In this document: positions 52,599 to 62,731 of the stretch, in pieces
Layout: each line of letters opens with the position of its first letter
How positions within the stretch are numbered: the first letter of the stretch is position 1
Assembly (NCBI GenBank): GCA_019083985.1
Contig: JAHRCV010000001.1
Coordinates: 496,001 to 560,000, forward strand
Length of the DNA: 64,000 nt
From: Rhizobiales bacterium TNE-4
GTDB lineage: Bacteria; Pseudomonadota; Alphaproteobacteria; Rhizobiales; Beijerinckiaceae
Direction: 5' to 3'
The notes under the pieces: generated by a model
The model's database searches: none
Told to the model about the DNA's origin: nothing
Seen by the model: only the letters and a program-made list of their open reading frames with translations
Program-made: the position numbers and the translations under genes

Positions 52599-53727
52599 AT
52601 GCGCGCTGAAATTGAAAATCTGCTCGAATCCGCCAAGCAGTCCGTGGGACTGCTGAGGAGGCATCTTTGACTTCGACGCTGCCACCAAGCGTCTCGCGGA
52701 ACTGAACGCGCAAACCGAACATCCCGAATTCTGGAACGATGCCGACGCCGCGCAGAAAATCATGCGCGAGCGCACCGATCTCGAAGATCGTCTTGGCGCG
52801 ATCACGCGCATGGAACGCGAGATTGAGGATGCGCTAACCTTGATCGAACTCGGCGAAGCCGAAGGCGACGAAGACACGATCAAGGAAGGTGAAGAGCAGA
52901 TCCGCGCGCTGGAACAAGACGCAGCGCGCCGTCAGGTTGAAACGCTCTTGTCGGGCGAGGCGGATCAGAACGATACCTATCTCGAAGTCCATTCCGGCGC
53001 GGGTGGCACTGAAAGCCAAGATTGGGCGAACATCCTTTTGCGCATGTACACGCGCTGGGCAGAGCGTCGGAAGTTTAAAGTTGAATTGCTCGACATGGCG
53101 GACGGCGAAGAAGCCGGCATTAAGGGCGCGACGCTGCTTATCAAAGGCCACAATGCCTATGGCTGGCTGAAGACGGAATCGGGTGTGCATCGTTTGGTGC
53201 GCATTTCGCCTTTTGATTCCAATGCGCGCCGGCATACGAGCTTCGCATCGATATGGGTCTATCCTGTGATTGACGATCGGATTCAGATCGACATCAAAGA
53301 AAGCGATTGCCGCATCGATACGTTCCGCTCCTCTGGTGCCGGCGGCCAGCACGTCAATACGACGGACTCGGCGGTGCGCATCACGCACATCCCCTCCGGT
53401 ATTGTGGTGGCGTGTCAGCAGGAACGCTCACAGCATAAAAACCGCGCCAAAGCATGGGATATGTTGCGCGCGCGCCTTTATGAAGCTGAGCTGAAAAAGC
53501 GCGAAGAGAAAGCCAGCGCTGAGGCCGCATCGAAAACCGATATTGGTTGGGGCCACCAGATCCGCTCTTATGTTTTGCAGCCTTATCAGCTGGTGAAAGA
53601 TTTGCGCACGGGGACACAATCCACCGCACCGGGCGATGTGCTTGATGGCGATCTTGATCCCTTCATGGAAGCGGCTTTGGCGCAGCGCGTTTATGGCGGC
53701 GAAGTCGAGGTCAGCGATATCGACTGA
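52599..53727 (+). CDS. prfB: Peptide chain release factor 2 (programmed +1 frameshift)
   Basis: Class-I release factor for UGA/UAA. Translation starts at ATG 52599 and reads 23 codons ([20 protein letters not shown]..) to CTT at 52665-52667. The in-frame TGA at 52668-52670 is bypassed by a +1 shift on CTTTGAC, with the SD-like AGGAGG at 52656-52661 just upstream. After the shift, decoding resumes with GAC (52669) for 352 residues: the PxT/SPF region is in the middle and the catalytic GGQ is in [16 protein letters not shown]. Total about 375 residues. This is the classical self-regulated prfB architecture. Confidence 0.95.
52656..52671 (+). promoter_or_regulatory. prfB: prfB programmed +1 frameshift site
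   Basis: AGGAGG CAT CTT TGA C. The internal Shine-Dalgarno, slippery CTT and weak UGA-C stop context are all in the positions of the E. coli prfB site. Low RF2 activity favours the shift, giving autoregulation. Confidence 0.95.
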
Positions 53728-54742
53728 TGGGTGCAGCAGCGCGGATGAAGCGCAGCGGATTGACAGCATTGCCGTCGATATGGGTTTCGTAATGGAGATG
53801 CGGGCCGGTTGAACGGCCTGTCGATCCGACGCGACCGACAATGTGTCCGCGTTCAACCCATTCGCCCGGTTTCACGGCAATGCGCGACAGATGCGCGTAG
53901 CGCGTCACCAATCCGCCGCCATGATCGATTTCGACCATGCGGCCATAGCCACCAGACCAATCCGCTTCAATGATGCGGCCTGCCGCGGTCGCACGGACTG
54001 GTGCGCCGGGCTCTTCGCGCAGATCGACGCCGCCATGCATCGCCATGCTGCGCGTGAACGGATCTCGCCTGATACCAAATCCGGACATGATTTCAGCCGC
54101 ACTCGCGAGCGGCACACCCAGCGGAACATGATCTGAAAATTTCCGGAAGGCTGCGGCCTGAATAAGATCGTTGCGCGCGGCTTCATAGGCCATGCCGAAG
54201 GCGCTGTCGGAATCGCCCGGCAATGGCGGCGGAATATAGGGGCCGCCGAGACCCGCTTTCGGATCGAGCGCGCGCCTGTACGGATCAAGCCCGAGCGCTG
54301 CCCAATGGCGCGCGAGACGTTTGCGGTCGGCGCGGGCGGTTGCCGCGATCGTCTCGATCTCGGCCTGTTGGACCGAGTCGATCTCATCAAGCCCGCGTTC
54401 AATGGCATGGGCGGCCCATTCGAGCATGGCCAGGTCGGGACGCGCTTCCGATTCGGCGGCGCTCTGCCGTCGCAGACCCGGAGTGCCGCCGCCACCGGTG
54501 ATATCCGCTTCACGACTGAGCGTAGCGAGGCCCGAATGGCGCAATTCAAGCTCAGTTTGGCGCTGGAGGATGATCTCAAGTCGGTCAGCGAGATTGCCGA
54601 GATCGGCAGCGACCATCGGCCGCGCTAGGCCGGGCTTCGATCCCAGAAGGCCCATTCCCGCCGCCCCGATGGCCAACCCCACCGCGAACATCAAGGCGGG
54701 CAGGGCCATTATTTTCAAACGGGCGGCGGGCAGTGTCTTCAT
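53711..54742 (-). CDS. M23-family murein metallopeptidase
   Basis: 343 residues. Single N-terminal membrane segment ([20 protein letters not shown]), a coiled region, and a C-terminal LytM domain with zinc ligands in [11 protein letters not shown] and LHYETHIDG, preceded by [15 protein letters not shown]. These enzymes cut or sense peptidoglycan cross-links in the periplasm, and many with an intact HxxxD/HxH set are active. The C-terminal codons overlap the convergent prfB by 17 bp. The ORF is open upstream to 54781, but ATG 54742 starts the conserved membrane anchor. Confidence 0.88.
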   Translation of the reverse strand: MKTLPAARLKIMALPALMFAVGLAIGAAGMGLLGSKPGLARPMVAADLGNLADRLEIILQRQTELELRHSGLATLSREADITGGGGTPGLRRQSAAESEARPDLAMLEWAAHAIERGLDEIDSVQQAEIETIAATARADRKRLARHWAALGLDPYRRALDPKAGLGGPYIPPPLPGDSDSAFGMAYEAARNDLIQAAAFRKFSDHVPLGVPLASAAEIMSGFGIRRDPFTRSMAMHGGVDLREEPGAPVRATAAGRIIEADWSGGYGRMVEIDHGGGLVTRYAHLSRIAVKPGEWVERGHIVGRVGSTGRSTGPHLHYETHIDGNAVNPLRFIRAAAPISRYR

Positions 54743-54807
54743 GGCGCAAATTCCGGATCGCAATGGCCGGAGTGTGCGCATTTATGGTGAAGGCCGGGTA
54801 AACCGCC

Positions 54808-55290
54808 TCAAGACGCCTTATGCAGCGCTTGCGCAGCCTTGAGCACCGCTTCAGCGTGGCCAGGCACCTTCACCTTGCGCCACACCTCGTGGATCTTGCC
54901 CTTGGCATCGATCAGGAAGGTCGTGCGTTCGACGCCCATATATTTGCGGCCATACATGCTTTTTTCGACCCAGACGCCATAGGCTGATAGCATGTCCTTC
55001 TCTTCATCGGAGACGAGCGGAAAGGCGAGGTCGTATTTCTTCTTGAACTTGTCGTGGCTGGCGACGCTGTCCGGGCTGACGCCAAGGATCTCTGTGCCGG
55101 CTTTGGCAAACTTCGCCCGCAGCGCGTTGAACTCCATCGCCTCCTTGGTGCAGCCCGAAGTGTCGTCCTTGGGGTAGAAATAGAGGACGACATTCTGACC
55201 CTTGAGCTTTTTCAGCGAGATCGTGCCGCCACCGTCGCAGGGGAGCGAAAAATCTGGGGCTTTATCGCCTGAATCGAGGACATCCGCCAT
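54808..55290 (-). CDS. bcp: Bcp/PrxQ-type peroxiredoxin
   Basis: 160 residues. The peroxidatic Cys (C47) is in YPKDDTSGCTKEAMEF; the only other Cys is C18 in LPCDGG. The resolving Cys five residues after the peroxidatic one, common in E. coli-type Bcp, is replaced by Met, so this is the 1-Cys or atypical class. Reduces H2O2 and organic hydroperoxides with thioredoxin or glutathione systems. Confidence 0.92.
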   Translation of the reverse strand: MADVLDSGDKAPDFSLPCDGGGTISLKKLKGQNVVLYFYPKDDTSGCTKEAMEFNALRAKFAKAGTEILGVSPDSVASHDKFKKKYDLAFPLVSDEEKDMLSAYGVWVEKSMYGRKYMGVERTTFLIDAKGKIHEVWRKVKVPGHAEAVLKAAQALHKAS

Positions 55291-55412
55291 CTTTGCCTTC
55301 CTTTCGTCGAATCGCCATGGCCATTAGGAAGATGTAGCGCGCGGGCGCTGCCGTTCCATGCCAAGCCCAAGGCAATTCACGCCAAGGGCATGCGGGAAGC
55401 GGCCGGGAGGGA

Positions 55413-58400
55413 ATGAGGTTCATGGCGTCGGACGAGGCGGTGCCGCATAAAAAACGCGTGTTGCGTGTGAAGCGTTTACCCCATTCGGCCCCCCAGCCGG
55501 ACGCTGCTGCCATTGCTCCACGCCCCGCTAATTCCCCGCCCGCACCGCAAGCTGAACCCAAGCCTGCTCAGAAGGTTGAACCCAAGCCGGCGCCGAAGGC
55601 TGAACCAAAGCCTGCGCCCACACCCGAACCCATCGCCTCGCAAGCCGAGCCGCCTGCTCCTGCGGCGCTTGCGTCTTTGGGCACGCCGTCACCGGCCTCC
55701 ATCGAACCCGCGCTTTTGGACCACGCGAAAGAGCGTGCTGAGACACAGCCTGAAACAAGTGTGCCAACGCCACAGGTCGCCACGCCAGCGGGGACAGCGG
55801 CATCGAAAACGCCGCGCCGCCGCGGCTTTATGGCGCGTATGGGTCATGCTGTTGGCGCTGTCGTCACCTTTCTGCTGATTGTCGCGGGCATCACCTTCGG
55901 TGCGGTCGCATGGCAATTGTCGCGTGGTCCGATTGCGCTCGACATCATCACCGAACTTGTTTCGACCGCGCTCGAAACGCAGTTCGGTGAAGGTTACGAT
56001 GTCGAGGTGCAACACACCGATTTGCGCAACACGTCGGAAGGTCTCGTCCTTGGTATTGAAGGCGTGACCGTCCGCGATCCGGCGGGTCGCCTTGTCGTGT
56101 CATCGCCCGAAGCGTCCGTCTCCATTGATCCGATGTCTTTGCTGCGTGGTCGTTTCCGGCCGCGCGAAATTGAATTTATCGGCCTTGCCGTGGCGGTCAC
56201 GATTTCGCCGACAGGACAATTGTCGGTCTCGGCCGATACGCCCGATCAAGCGACACCTTCGCCCGCACCGAGCGCGCCGCCAGCAGCAGCGCCTGAAGCC
56301 TCAATGGCGGAACAGGTGCTGAGCCTCGGCGCGATTGCCGATACGGTTGCTTTGCGAAAAGGCCCGCTTGCCATTCTCGATCGCGCCGGCATTCGCCAAG
56401 GACGTTTGACGCTCACCGATATGCGGCGTCATCGTTCGGTCACCTATTCCGATCTCGTCGTGAATTTCACCCGGCCCGATGGCAATGATGAAACACGTCT
56501 CGCGATCAGCGCGCGCGGGCCGCATGGCGTTTGGGCCGCTTCGGCGGCTGTGATTGGCGTCCCGGGTCACAATAAAAGGCTGCGCTTCACCACGCGGGAT
56601 CTCGCTGTCTCCGAAATCCTTGGCTTCGCTGAGCCAGGGCTCATTCCCGTTCATACCGACATGCCGTTGTCGCTGGAGCTGACTGCGGATTTTGCTGCGG
56701 ACAACACCATCATGGCGATTGATGGACAGATTGTCGGCGGACGCGCGGTGATCGAGTTTGCGGATAAAGCGGCGAAGCCGATACGGATTGATCAATTGCG
56801 CGGCGCCTTTGGCTGGGATCGCGAGCGCCATCTCATCAATCTGCGTAGCCTTGAATTGGCGGGCGGTGGTAGCCGTTTGCGCCTTGCCGGAACCGTGACG
56901 CCGCCGGGTGATCCCGCCGCGCCTTGGATTTTCCGCGTGTCGAGCCAAGATTCGACATTGCGTGAAGAGAGTGCGCGCAATCATCAGATCGAACTTGATA
57001 ATATCATGATTGCGGGCCGCATTGCGCAGGGCTTTGGCGGCATCCGTATCGACGATTTCAGCGTGACAGGTCCTGAGGTGTCGATCAACGCCTCGTTACT
57101 CGTCGGCAAATTCGAAGCGCGTGATGGTTTTGAGTTGAACCTGCTCGCGCGTCGTATGCCATCGCCGGCTTTGCTCTCCTTCTGGCCGACCTTCATCGTG
57201 CCCGGTATTCGCGAATATATATTGGGATCAGTGAAGAGTGGGAATGTCGATCGTTTCTCCTATGCGATCAATCTGACGCGCCAGCAATTTACCGATGGCA
57301 TGAAGGGATTGCCTCTGCCTGATGATGCGGTGCTGATGGAAATCGATGCCAATGACGTCGCATTTCTGCCGCAGCCCGGCTTGCCAGTATTCCGGCATCT
57401 GGAAAGCAAAAGCCGCGTGACCGGGCGCACGCTCACGGTCAATGTCTCGAAGGGTCAAATTCCCTTCCCCGGTGGGCGCACCATTAGCCTCGGCGAGACG
57501 ACGTTCCGCATCGATGATCTCAATGCCGATCCGCCGCAACCACGCATTGTGAGCCGATCGAAGGGCAGTGTTGATGCGTTCGGCGAATTGTTGAAGGCCG
57601 AATTGCTGAAGCCCTATTATACATTGCCGTTCGAGCCGTCGCAGGTGAAGGGCGCGATGGAAGCGCATGTGACATTGGGCTTCCCGCTGATTGAAAATCC
57701 TCCGGCCGATAAAGTCAGCGTGACAGCGACGGGTACAATCACGAATTTGACGATCGAGCGAGTGATCGGTCGCGACAAGCTCGAGAATGGGCAGTTCACT
57801 TTCACGCAAGATAAATCCGGCATGGTCGTGAAAGGGGATGCACGGATCGGCGGCATGCCGAGCACGCTCGAATTGCGTCATCCCACAGGCGTACCTTACC
57901 CTGAAGTCAATTTGACCGGAACGATCGATGAAGCGGCGCGCGCAAGGCGCGGTTTCAAATTCGGCAATCAGCTCACCGGGCCCGTTGGCGTGAAGGCCGT
58001 GGCCCGTGAATTTGGTGGCCCCAAACAAGTCACTAATGTCGAGATTGATCTGGCCCGTGCGGGCATTAATGGTGTGATCCCCGGATGGGTGAAGCCCGCA
58101 GGCAGGCCGGGCAAGGCCACGTTCCGTCTCTCGACGGGCGCGGGCGATACGATGATATTCGAGGATCTCAATCTCGATGGTGGCAATGGCATGGCTGCCA
58201 AGGGGGATGTCACGCTGGGTCCTGATGGCCAGCTCAACGCGGCGAAATTGTCATCGCTCAAAATATCGCCCGGCGATTCCATGACGCTCGATGCTGACCG
58301 CAAAGACAATGTGCTCAAGCTCACCATCCGTGCGAGCACTATCGATCTACGCCCCGAATTGAAAACCTCCTTTGCGCCGGCTCCCGCAGGGCCGACCTCG

Positions 58401-59198
58401 CCTGCCAATGCCGACATTGATCTCGATCTGAGAGCGACGGCGGCCGTGGGTTTCAACAACGAAACGCTGACCGGCCTCGACATGAAATTGTCGCAGCGCG
58501 ATGGCGCGTGGCGTGATCTTAAGCTGAGTGGGAAGCTCGGGCGTGCATCCGTGATCGGACAAAATGCACGCAATGAGCAAAATCAGCCTGTGATTGCGAT
58601 TGAGACCAACGATGCCGGGGTGCTGCTGCGCTACATGGATCTCTACAAGCGCATGATGGGCGGCAACATGTTGCTGCAATTTGCCGGCAAGAACGACACG
58701 ATGGCCGGTTCGATCATTGTACGGAATTTCGCGTTGCGTGACGATCCCGCACTCGCCAATGTGGCGGCAACGAGCCGGGCCGCGGGGCGGCAAACGATTA
58801 CCGATCCGACAGAAGTGTCCTTCAATAAATTGCGTGCCGACTTCATGTTTGAAGGCGGCAAGATGACGTTGAAGGATGCAACCCTGTCGGGCCCGCAAGT
58901 GGGCGGTACGGTAGAAGGCACGCTCGATTTCCAAAAAGACCGAGCGGATTTGTCTGGGACATTCGTTCCCGCCTATGGCTTGAACAACGCCTTCAACCAG
59001 ATTCCGATTGTGGGGCAGTTGCTGGGTGGCAAGGATGAAGGCCTGTTCGCGATTAATTTCCGCGTGACGGGGGCGTTGTCCGCACCAACGGTGAGCGTCA
59101 ATCCGCTCTCCGCCGTTGCGCCAGGCTTTTTGCGTAAATTTTTCAGCGTGTGGGGGACCGATGATCCCCCTGCCGCGCCGACCAAGCCCGCACAATGA
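55413..59198 (+). CDS. YhdP/AsmA-like large inner-membrane-anchored protein
   Basis: 1261 residues. A basic, Pro/Ala-rich cytoplasmic N-terminus with a repeated EPKPA motif (about residues 48-68), one transmembrane helix (about 144-167, AVGAVVTFLLIVAGITFGAV), then a very long periplasmic beta-rich region of DUF3971/AsmA type (LVLGIEGVTVRDPAGRLVVS, GGTVEGTLDFQKDRADLSGT near the end). Such bridge-like proteins (YhdP, TamB, AsmA) are implicated in phospholipid transport to the outer membrane. The C-terminal stretch (VNPLSAVAPGFLRKFFSVWG) is typical of the YhdP branch. Confidence 0.85.
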   Translation: MRFMASDEAVPHKKRVLRVKRLPHSAPQPDAAAIAPRPANSPPAPQAEPKPAQKVEPKPAPKAEPKPAPTPEPIASQAEPPAPAALASLGTPSPASIEPALLDHAKERAETQPETSVPTPQVATPAGTAASKTPRRRGFMARMGHAVGAVVTFLLIVAGITFGAVAWQLSRGPIALDIITELVSTALETQFGEGYDVEVQHTDLRNTSEGLVLGIEGVTVRDPAGRLVVSSPEASVSIDPMSLLRGRFRPREIEFIGLAVAVTISPTGQLSVSADTPDQATPSPAPSAPPAAAPEASMAEQVLSLGAIADTVALRKGPLAILDRAGIRQGRLTLTDMRRHRSVTYSDLVVNFTRPDGNDETRLAISARGPHGVWAASAAVIGVPGHNKRLRFTTRDLAVSEILGFAEPGLIPVHTDMPLSLELTADFAADNTIMAIDGQIVGGRAVIEFADKAAKPIRIDQLRGAFGWDRERHLINLRSLELAGGGSRLRLAGTVTPPGDPAAPWIFRVSSQDSTLREESARNHQIELDNIMIAGRIAQGFGGIRIDDFSVTGPEVSINASLLVGKFEARDGFELNLLARRMPSPALLSFWPTFIVPGIREYILGSVKSGNVDRFSYAINLTRQQFTDGMKGLPLPDDAVLMEIDANDVAFLPQPGLPVFRHLESKSRVTGRTLTVNVSKGQIPFPGGRTISLGETTFRIDDLNADPPQPRIVSRSKGSVDAFGELLKAELLKPYYTLPFEPSQVKGAMEAHVTLGFPLIENPPADKVSVTATGTITNLTIERVIGRDKLENGQFTFTQDKSGMVVKGDARIGGMPSTLELRHPTGVPYPEVNLTGTIDEAARARRGFKFGNQLTGPVGVKAVAREFGGPKQVTNVEIDLARAGINGVIPGWVKPAGRPGKATFRLSTGAGDTMIFEDLNLDGGNGMAAKGDVTLGPDGQLNAAKLSSLKISPGDSMTLDADRKDNVLKLTIRASTIDLRPELKTSFAPAPAGPTSPANADIDLDLRATAAVGFNNETLTGLDMKLSQRDGAWRDLKLSGKLGRASVIGQNARNEQNQPVIAIETNDAGVLLRYMDLYKRMMGGNMLLQFAGKNDTMAGSIIVRNFALRDDPALANVAATSRAAGRQTITDPTEVSFNKLRADFMFEGGKMTLKDATLSGPQVGGTVEGTLDFQKDRADLSGTFVPAYGLNNAFNQIPIVGQLLGGKDEGLFAINFRVTGALSAPTVSVNPLSAVAPGFLRKFFSVWGTDDPPAAPTKPAQ

Positions 59199-59210
59199 GA
59201 AGCGCACGTC

Positions 59211-59238
59211 ATTGCAAGGCGTGAAGCGCCTTTGCAAT
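59211..59238. terminator. Hairpin between convergent genes
   Basis: ATTGCAAGGCG (59211-59221) pairs with CGCCTTTGCAAT (59227-59238), one bulged T, loop of five bases. It lies between the YhdP-like gene and tyrS; no long U-tract, so termination strength is uncertain. Confidence 0.5.
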
Positions 59239-59282
59239 CTATGTCAAAGCGACGTGATAGCGTGACGGCGTGAGCGTCGGTC

Positions 59283-60542
59283 TCACACCTGTTTCAGAAG
59301 AATATGCTTCTTCTTACCAAGTGAGAGTTTCACGGCGCCATCATGCACGAAGAGATCGGCACCAAGATTGGCGCGCTCGTCTGAAGCCGTTTCATCATTC
59401 ACGCGCAGGCCACCCGCTTTGATCTGGCGGCGGGCTTCCGATGTGGAGGCGACGAGGCCCGCTTTGACGAAGGCTGAGAGAATGCCCAAGCCCGCAGCCA
59501 CTTCACCCGCTGCAATCTCGACAGTCGGCAGGCTCGTGGCGGTGACGCCTTCCTCAAAGGTTTTGCGCGCGGTGAGTTCAGCCTGCTCGGCCGCGGCGCG
59601 ACCATGGATCAGAGCTGTCGCCTCAGTCGCGAGGATCTTTTTCGCCTCGTTGATTTCAGCGCCGCCCAATTGTTCGAGGCGAGCGATTTCATCGAGCGGC
59701 AAAATGGTGAACAATTTGAGGAAGCGACCAACATCGCGGTCTTCCGTGTTGCGCCAATATTGCCAGTAATCATAGACGGGCAACATGTCGGCATTGAGCC
59801 ATACCGCGCCTTGTGCCGTTTTGCCCATCTTCGCGCCCGAAGCGGTCGTCAAGAGCGGTGAGGTGAGCGCATAAAGTTGCGGCGTGCCCATGCGGCGGCC
59901 GAGATCGATGCCCGTGACGATATTGCCCCATTGATCGGAGCCGCCCATCTGCAGCGTAATACCGTAGCGCTTGTTCAGCTCCACGAAATCATAGGCCTGC
60001 AGACACATATAGTTGAATTCGAGGAAAGACAGTTCCTGGTCTCGATCAAGCCGCAATTTGACACTGTCCATCGACAGCATGCGATTGACGGAGAAATGGC
60101 GACCTACATCACGCAAAAACTCGATGTAATTGAGCGTCGTCAGCCATTCGGCATTATCGATCATCAAGGCGTCATGCTTGCTGTCACCAAAGGTGAGGAA
60201 TTGTGAGAAGACCGTCTTGATGCCGTTCTTATTGCTTTCGATGTCGTCGAGCGTCAGGATCTTGCGGCTTTCATCGCGTCCTGAAGGATCGCCAACACGC
60301 GTTGTGCCACCGCCCATCAGCGGCACCGGCTTGCCCCCCGTCTTCTGCAGCCAATGCAGCATCATGATCTGCACAAGCGAGCCGACATGCAGAGACGGCG
60401 CGGTGCAATCAAAGCCGATATAGGCCGCAAGATCGCCCGATGCGGCCTTCTCATCAAGGCCGGCATAATCCGAGCATTGATGCACATAGCCACGCGCGAT
60501 CAACGTGTGCAGGAAATCGGATTTCGGCTTGAAATCGGACAT
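59283..60542 (-). CDS. tyrS: Tyrosyl-tRNA synthetase
   Basis: 419 residues, class I synthetase. The HIGH-like motif lies in [15 protein letters not shown] (about 50-55), tyrosine-binding [14 protein letters not shown] in the middle, the KMSKS loop as KMGKT in [13 protein letters not shown], and the C-terminal S4 RNA-binding domain ([20 protein letters not shown]). Standard TyrRS-alpha architecture and length. Confidence 0.96.
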   Translation of the reverse strand: MSDFKPKSDFLHTLIARGYVHQCSDYAGLDEKAASGDLAAYIGFDCTAPSLHVGSLVQIMMLHWLQKTGGKPVPLMGGGTTRVGDPSGRDESRKILTLDDIESNKNGIKTVFSQFLTFGDSKHDALMIDNAEWLTTLNYIEFLRDVGRHFSVNRMLSMDSVKLRLDRDQELSFLEFNYMCLQAYDFVELNKRYGITLQMGGSDQWGNIVTGIDLGRRMGTPQLYALTSPLLTTASGAKMGKTAQGAVWLNADMLPVYDYWQYWRNTEDRDVGRFLKLFTILPLDEIARLEQLGGAEINEAKKILATEATALIHGRAAAEQAELTARKTFEEGVTATSLPTVEIAAGEVAAGLGILSAFVKAGLVASTSEARRQIKAGGLRVNDETASDERANLGADLFVHDGAVKLSLGKKKHILLKQV

Positions 60543-60569
60543 GACGGATACCGGAAAGAAAGAGTGCGA

Positions 60570-61253
60570 TCAGCGGCGCTTGCCACGCGCAGCGCGCGGC
60601 GGTTCTTCGGCATTGGGGCCCAAGCGCTTGTCGAGATAATCGGAGACAAGCTTTTGCAGATCGTCAACCTTGTCCTCGAAGAAATGATTGGCGCCTTCGA
60701 CGGTCGCGTGCTCGATCTGGATGCCTTTTTGCGTCTTCACTTTTTCGATGACGCCCATCACTTCCTTGATCGGTGCGACACGATCCTGCGAGCCGTGAAT
60801 GAAGAGGCCAGATGATGGGCAGGGCGCGAGGAAGGAGAAATCGAATCGGTTGGCGGGCGCCGCGACCGAGATGAAGCCTTCGATTTCGGGGCGGCGCATC
60901 AGAAGCTGCATACCGATCCACGCACCAAAGGAAATGCCGGCGATCCAGCAGGCGCGGGCTTCCGGGTTGATCGCCTGCGCCCAATCGAGCGCGGCTGCGG
61001 CATCGGACAATTCACCCGAACCGTGATCGAAAGAGCCTTGGCTGCGGCCAACACCACGGAAATTGAAACGCAGGGCTGAGAAGCCGCGCTCCACGAATTG
61101 GTAATAGAGCGAATAGACGACCTGATTGTTCATCGTGCCGCCAAATTGCGGATGCGGATGCAGCACAATGGCGATCGGCGCGCCCTTGGTCTTCGACGGA
61201 TGGTAGCGGCCTTCGATACGGCCAGCCGGACCGGTGAAGATAACCTCGGGCAT
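60570..61253 (-). CDS. Alpha/beta-hydrolase (dienelactone hydrolase-like, DUF/COG2945 type)
   Basis: 227 residues, cytoplasmic. Oxyanion/strand segment IAIVLHPHPQFGGTMNNQVV, nucleophile elbow GISFGAWIGMQLL (Ser) and a late catalytic His in VEGANHFFEDKVDDL. COG2945-type hydrolases act on small esters; substrate unknown. Transcribed on its own, divergent from the suf operon. Confidence 0.87.
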   Translation of the reverse strand: MPEVIFTGPAGRIEGRYHPSKTKGAPIAIVLHPHPQFGGTMNNQVVYSLYYQFVERGFSALRFNFRGVGRSQGSFDHGSGELSDAAAALDWAQAINPEARACWIAGISFGAWIGMQLLMRRPEIEGFISVAAPANRFDFSFLAPCPSSGLFIHGSQDRVAPIKEVMGVIEKVKTQKGIQIEHATVEGANHFFEDKVDDLQKLVSDYLDKRLGPNAEEPPRAARGKRR

Positions 61254-61310
61254 GTTGATCCTTTCGGGCAGACGATGGGGCCGGAACGGTGCGTTCAGGG
61301 CCGGTTTGGC

Positions 61311-61339
61311 TTGACTCGGAACGCTGAGCGGCTCACATT
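61311..61339 (+). promoter_or_regulatory. Candidate suf operon promoter
   Basis: TTGACT at 61311-61316 and a weak -10 CACATT at 61334-61339, spacing 17. The iron boxes at 61343-61376 begin four bases downstream of the -10, over the expected transcription start. Confidence 0.4.
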
Positions 61340-61342
61340 CGC

Positions 61343-61376
61343 TTAGAATTCTTCTAACACCTTAGAGCGCTTCTAA
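61343..61376. promoter_or_regulatory. Tandem Irr-like (ICE) boxes upstream of the suf operon
   Basis: Two inverted repeats of the TTAGAA-N3-TTCTAA type. Box 1 at 61343-61357 is perfect (TTAGAA TTC TTCTAA). Box 2 at 61362-61376 has one deviation (TTAGAG CGC TTCTAA). Centres are 19 bp apart. Such iron-control elements are bound by Irr in Rhizobiales, and suf operons are known Irr targets. No binding data here. Confidence 0.72.
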
Positions 61377-61517
61377 ACTGGCAATCGCCGGCTTGGAGAC
61401 GTGTGGGGTGGGTCGCCTTCTAGCACGGTCTGGGGTGGCGATTTCAAGCTTTTCGTGATGATCGCGGCATGGTGCCTCGATGATCGAAACCTGGAACCGG
61501 AACGGCATCGCCCCCCG

Positions 61518-62678
61518 ATGAGTGCCGCACGCACCTATTTCGACCATAACGCAACCGCCCCGGTCCGTCCGGCGGCGGCTGAGGCGATGGCGGCTGCGCT
61601 GCAGGCCGGGGGAAATCCGTCCTCGATCCATGCCGAAGGGCGCGCTGCGCGCGGCCGGGTCGAGGCGGCCCGTGATGCGCTCGCCGCGTTGGGCGAGGTC
61701 CGGACAACGGAAATTGTCTTCACCTCAGGCGGAACGGAGGCGAATGCGCTGGCCCTAACTCCAGCCTTGCTGCCCAACCCATCTGAAGCGGTCCTGCTGA
61801 TCAGCGCTGTCGAACATGTCTGCGTGCTGCAAGGCCACCGCTTCCCCAAAGAGCGGGTCGAACTCATCCCCGTGCAGGCTGACGGCGTGATTGACCTCGC
61901 TTGGCTCGAAGCGCGCCTTGCGGCTGCGCCCGAAGGATCGGTGATGGTTGCCGTGCAATGGGCGAACAACGAAACCGGCATCATTCAGCCCATCCCCGCG
62001 ATCGCTAATCTCGTCCATGCCCACAAAGGGCGGATTCATGTCGATGGCGTTCAGGGGGCAGGGAAAATCGCCTTCACCCGGCGCGAGCTGGGGGCCGATA
62101 CGCTGGCTTTGTCCGCCCATAAGCTGGGCGGCCCGCAGGGTATTGGCGCGCTGATTCTCGGCCCCGGCTTAGTCATCGATCAGAAAATGCTGATCGGCGG
62201 CGGGCAGGAGCGCGGGACCCGCGCCGGCACGGAAAACGTCCCCGGCATTGCAGGCTTTGGTGCCGCCGTCCGTGAAGCTTTGGCGGCCCTGCCTGCCGAA
62301 ACGGCCCGGCTCGCGGCCTTGCGCGACGCTTGCGAGGCGGCCCTTCTGGAACATGCCCCCGAGGCCGTTATTTTTGGGGCTGGTGTCGCGCGCCTGCCCA
62401 ATACGCTGTGCTTCGCCATTCCCGGCCTGAAAGCTGAGACGGCTTTGATGGCGTTTGATCTCAATGGCGTGGCGCTGTCGTCTGGTTCGGCCTGTTCCTC
62501 GGGGAAGGTCAAACGGTCGCATGTGCTCGCCGCCATGGGCGTGCCGGATGATCTGGCCGCCTGCGCGCTACGGTTGAGCCTTGGGTGGTCGAGCACGGAG
62601 AAGGATGTGATCCAATTCGGATCGGCCCTCGAAAAAATACGAAACAACACCATAAAGAAGGATACGCGCGCGGCCTAA
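61518..62678 (+). CDS. Cysteine desulfurase (NifS/IscS-type)
   Basis: 386 residues. Provides persulfide sulfur for Fe-S cluster assembly. PLP-binding Lys in LSAHKLGGPQGIGALI (K202), catalytic Cys in SSGSACSSGKVKRSHVL (C326), and the NifS signature YFDHNATAPVRPAAAEAM at the N-terminus. The ATG at 61518 starts the conserved region; the frame is open upstream to 61401. sufB follows after 53 bp, so this is the desulfurase at the head of the suf operon. Iron boxes upstream suggest Irr control. Confidence 0.93.
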   Translation: MSAARTYFDHNATAPVRPAAAEAMAAALQAGGNPSSIHAEGRAARGRVEAARDALAALGEVRTTEIVFTSGGTEANALALTPALLPNPSEAVLLISAVEHVCVLQGHRFPKERVELIPVQADGVIDLAWLEARLAAAPEGSVMVAVQWANNETGIIQPIPAIANLVHAHKGRIHVDGVQGAGKIAFTRRELGADTLALSAHKLGGPQGIGALILGPGLVIDQKMLIGGGQERGTRAGTENVPGIAGFGAAVREALAALPAETARLAALRDACEAALLEHAPEAVIFGAGVARLPNTLCFAIPGLKAETALMAFDLNGVALSSGSACSSGKVKRSHVLAAMGVPDDLAACALRLSLGWSSTEKDVIQFGSALEKIRNNTIKKDTRAA

Positions 62679-62731
62679 AGCGCGCCAAACCGGCCGCCGG
62701 CCCTTGAATCCGGTGAGGAGGAGTAAAGCGA

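Noticed and set aside
52762-53727. Short release factor starting at 52762
   Set aside because: The frameshift site at 52656-52671 and the upstream ATG with a coding N-terminus show that the real gene begins at 52599.
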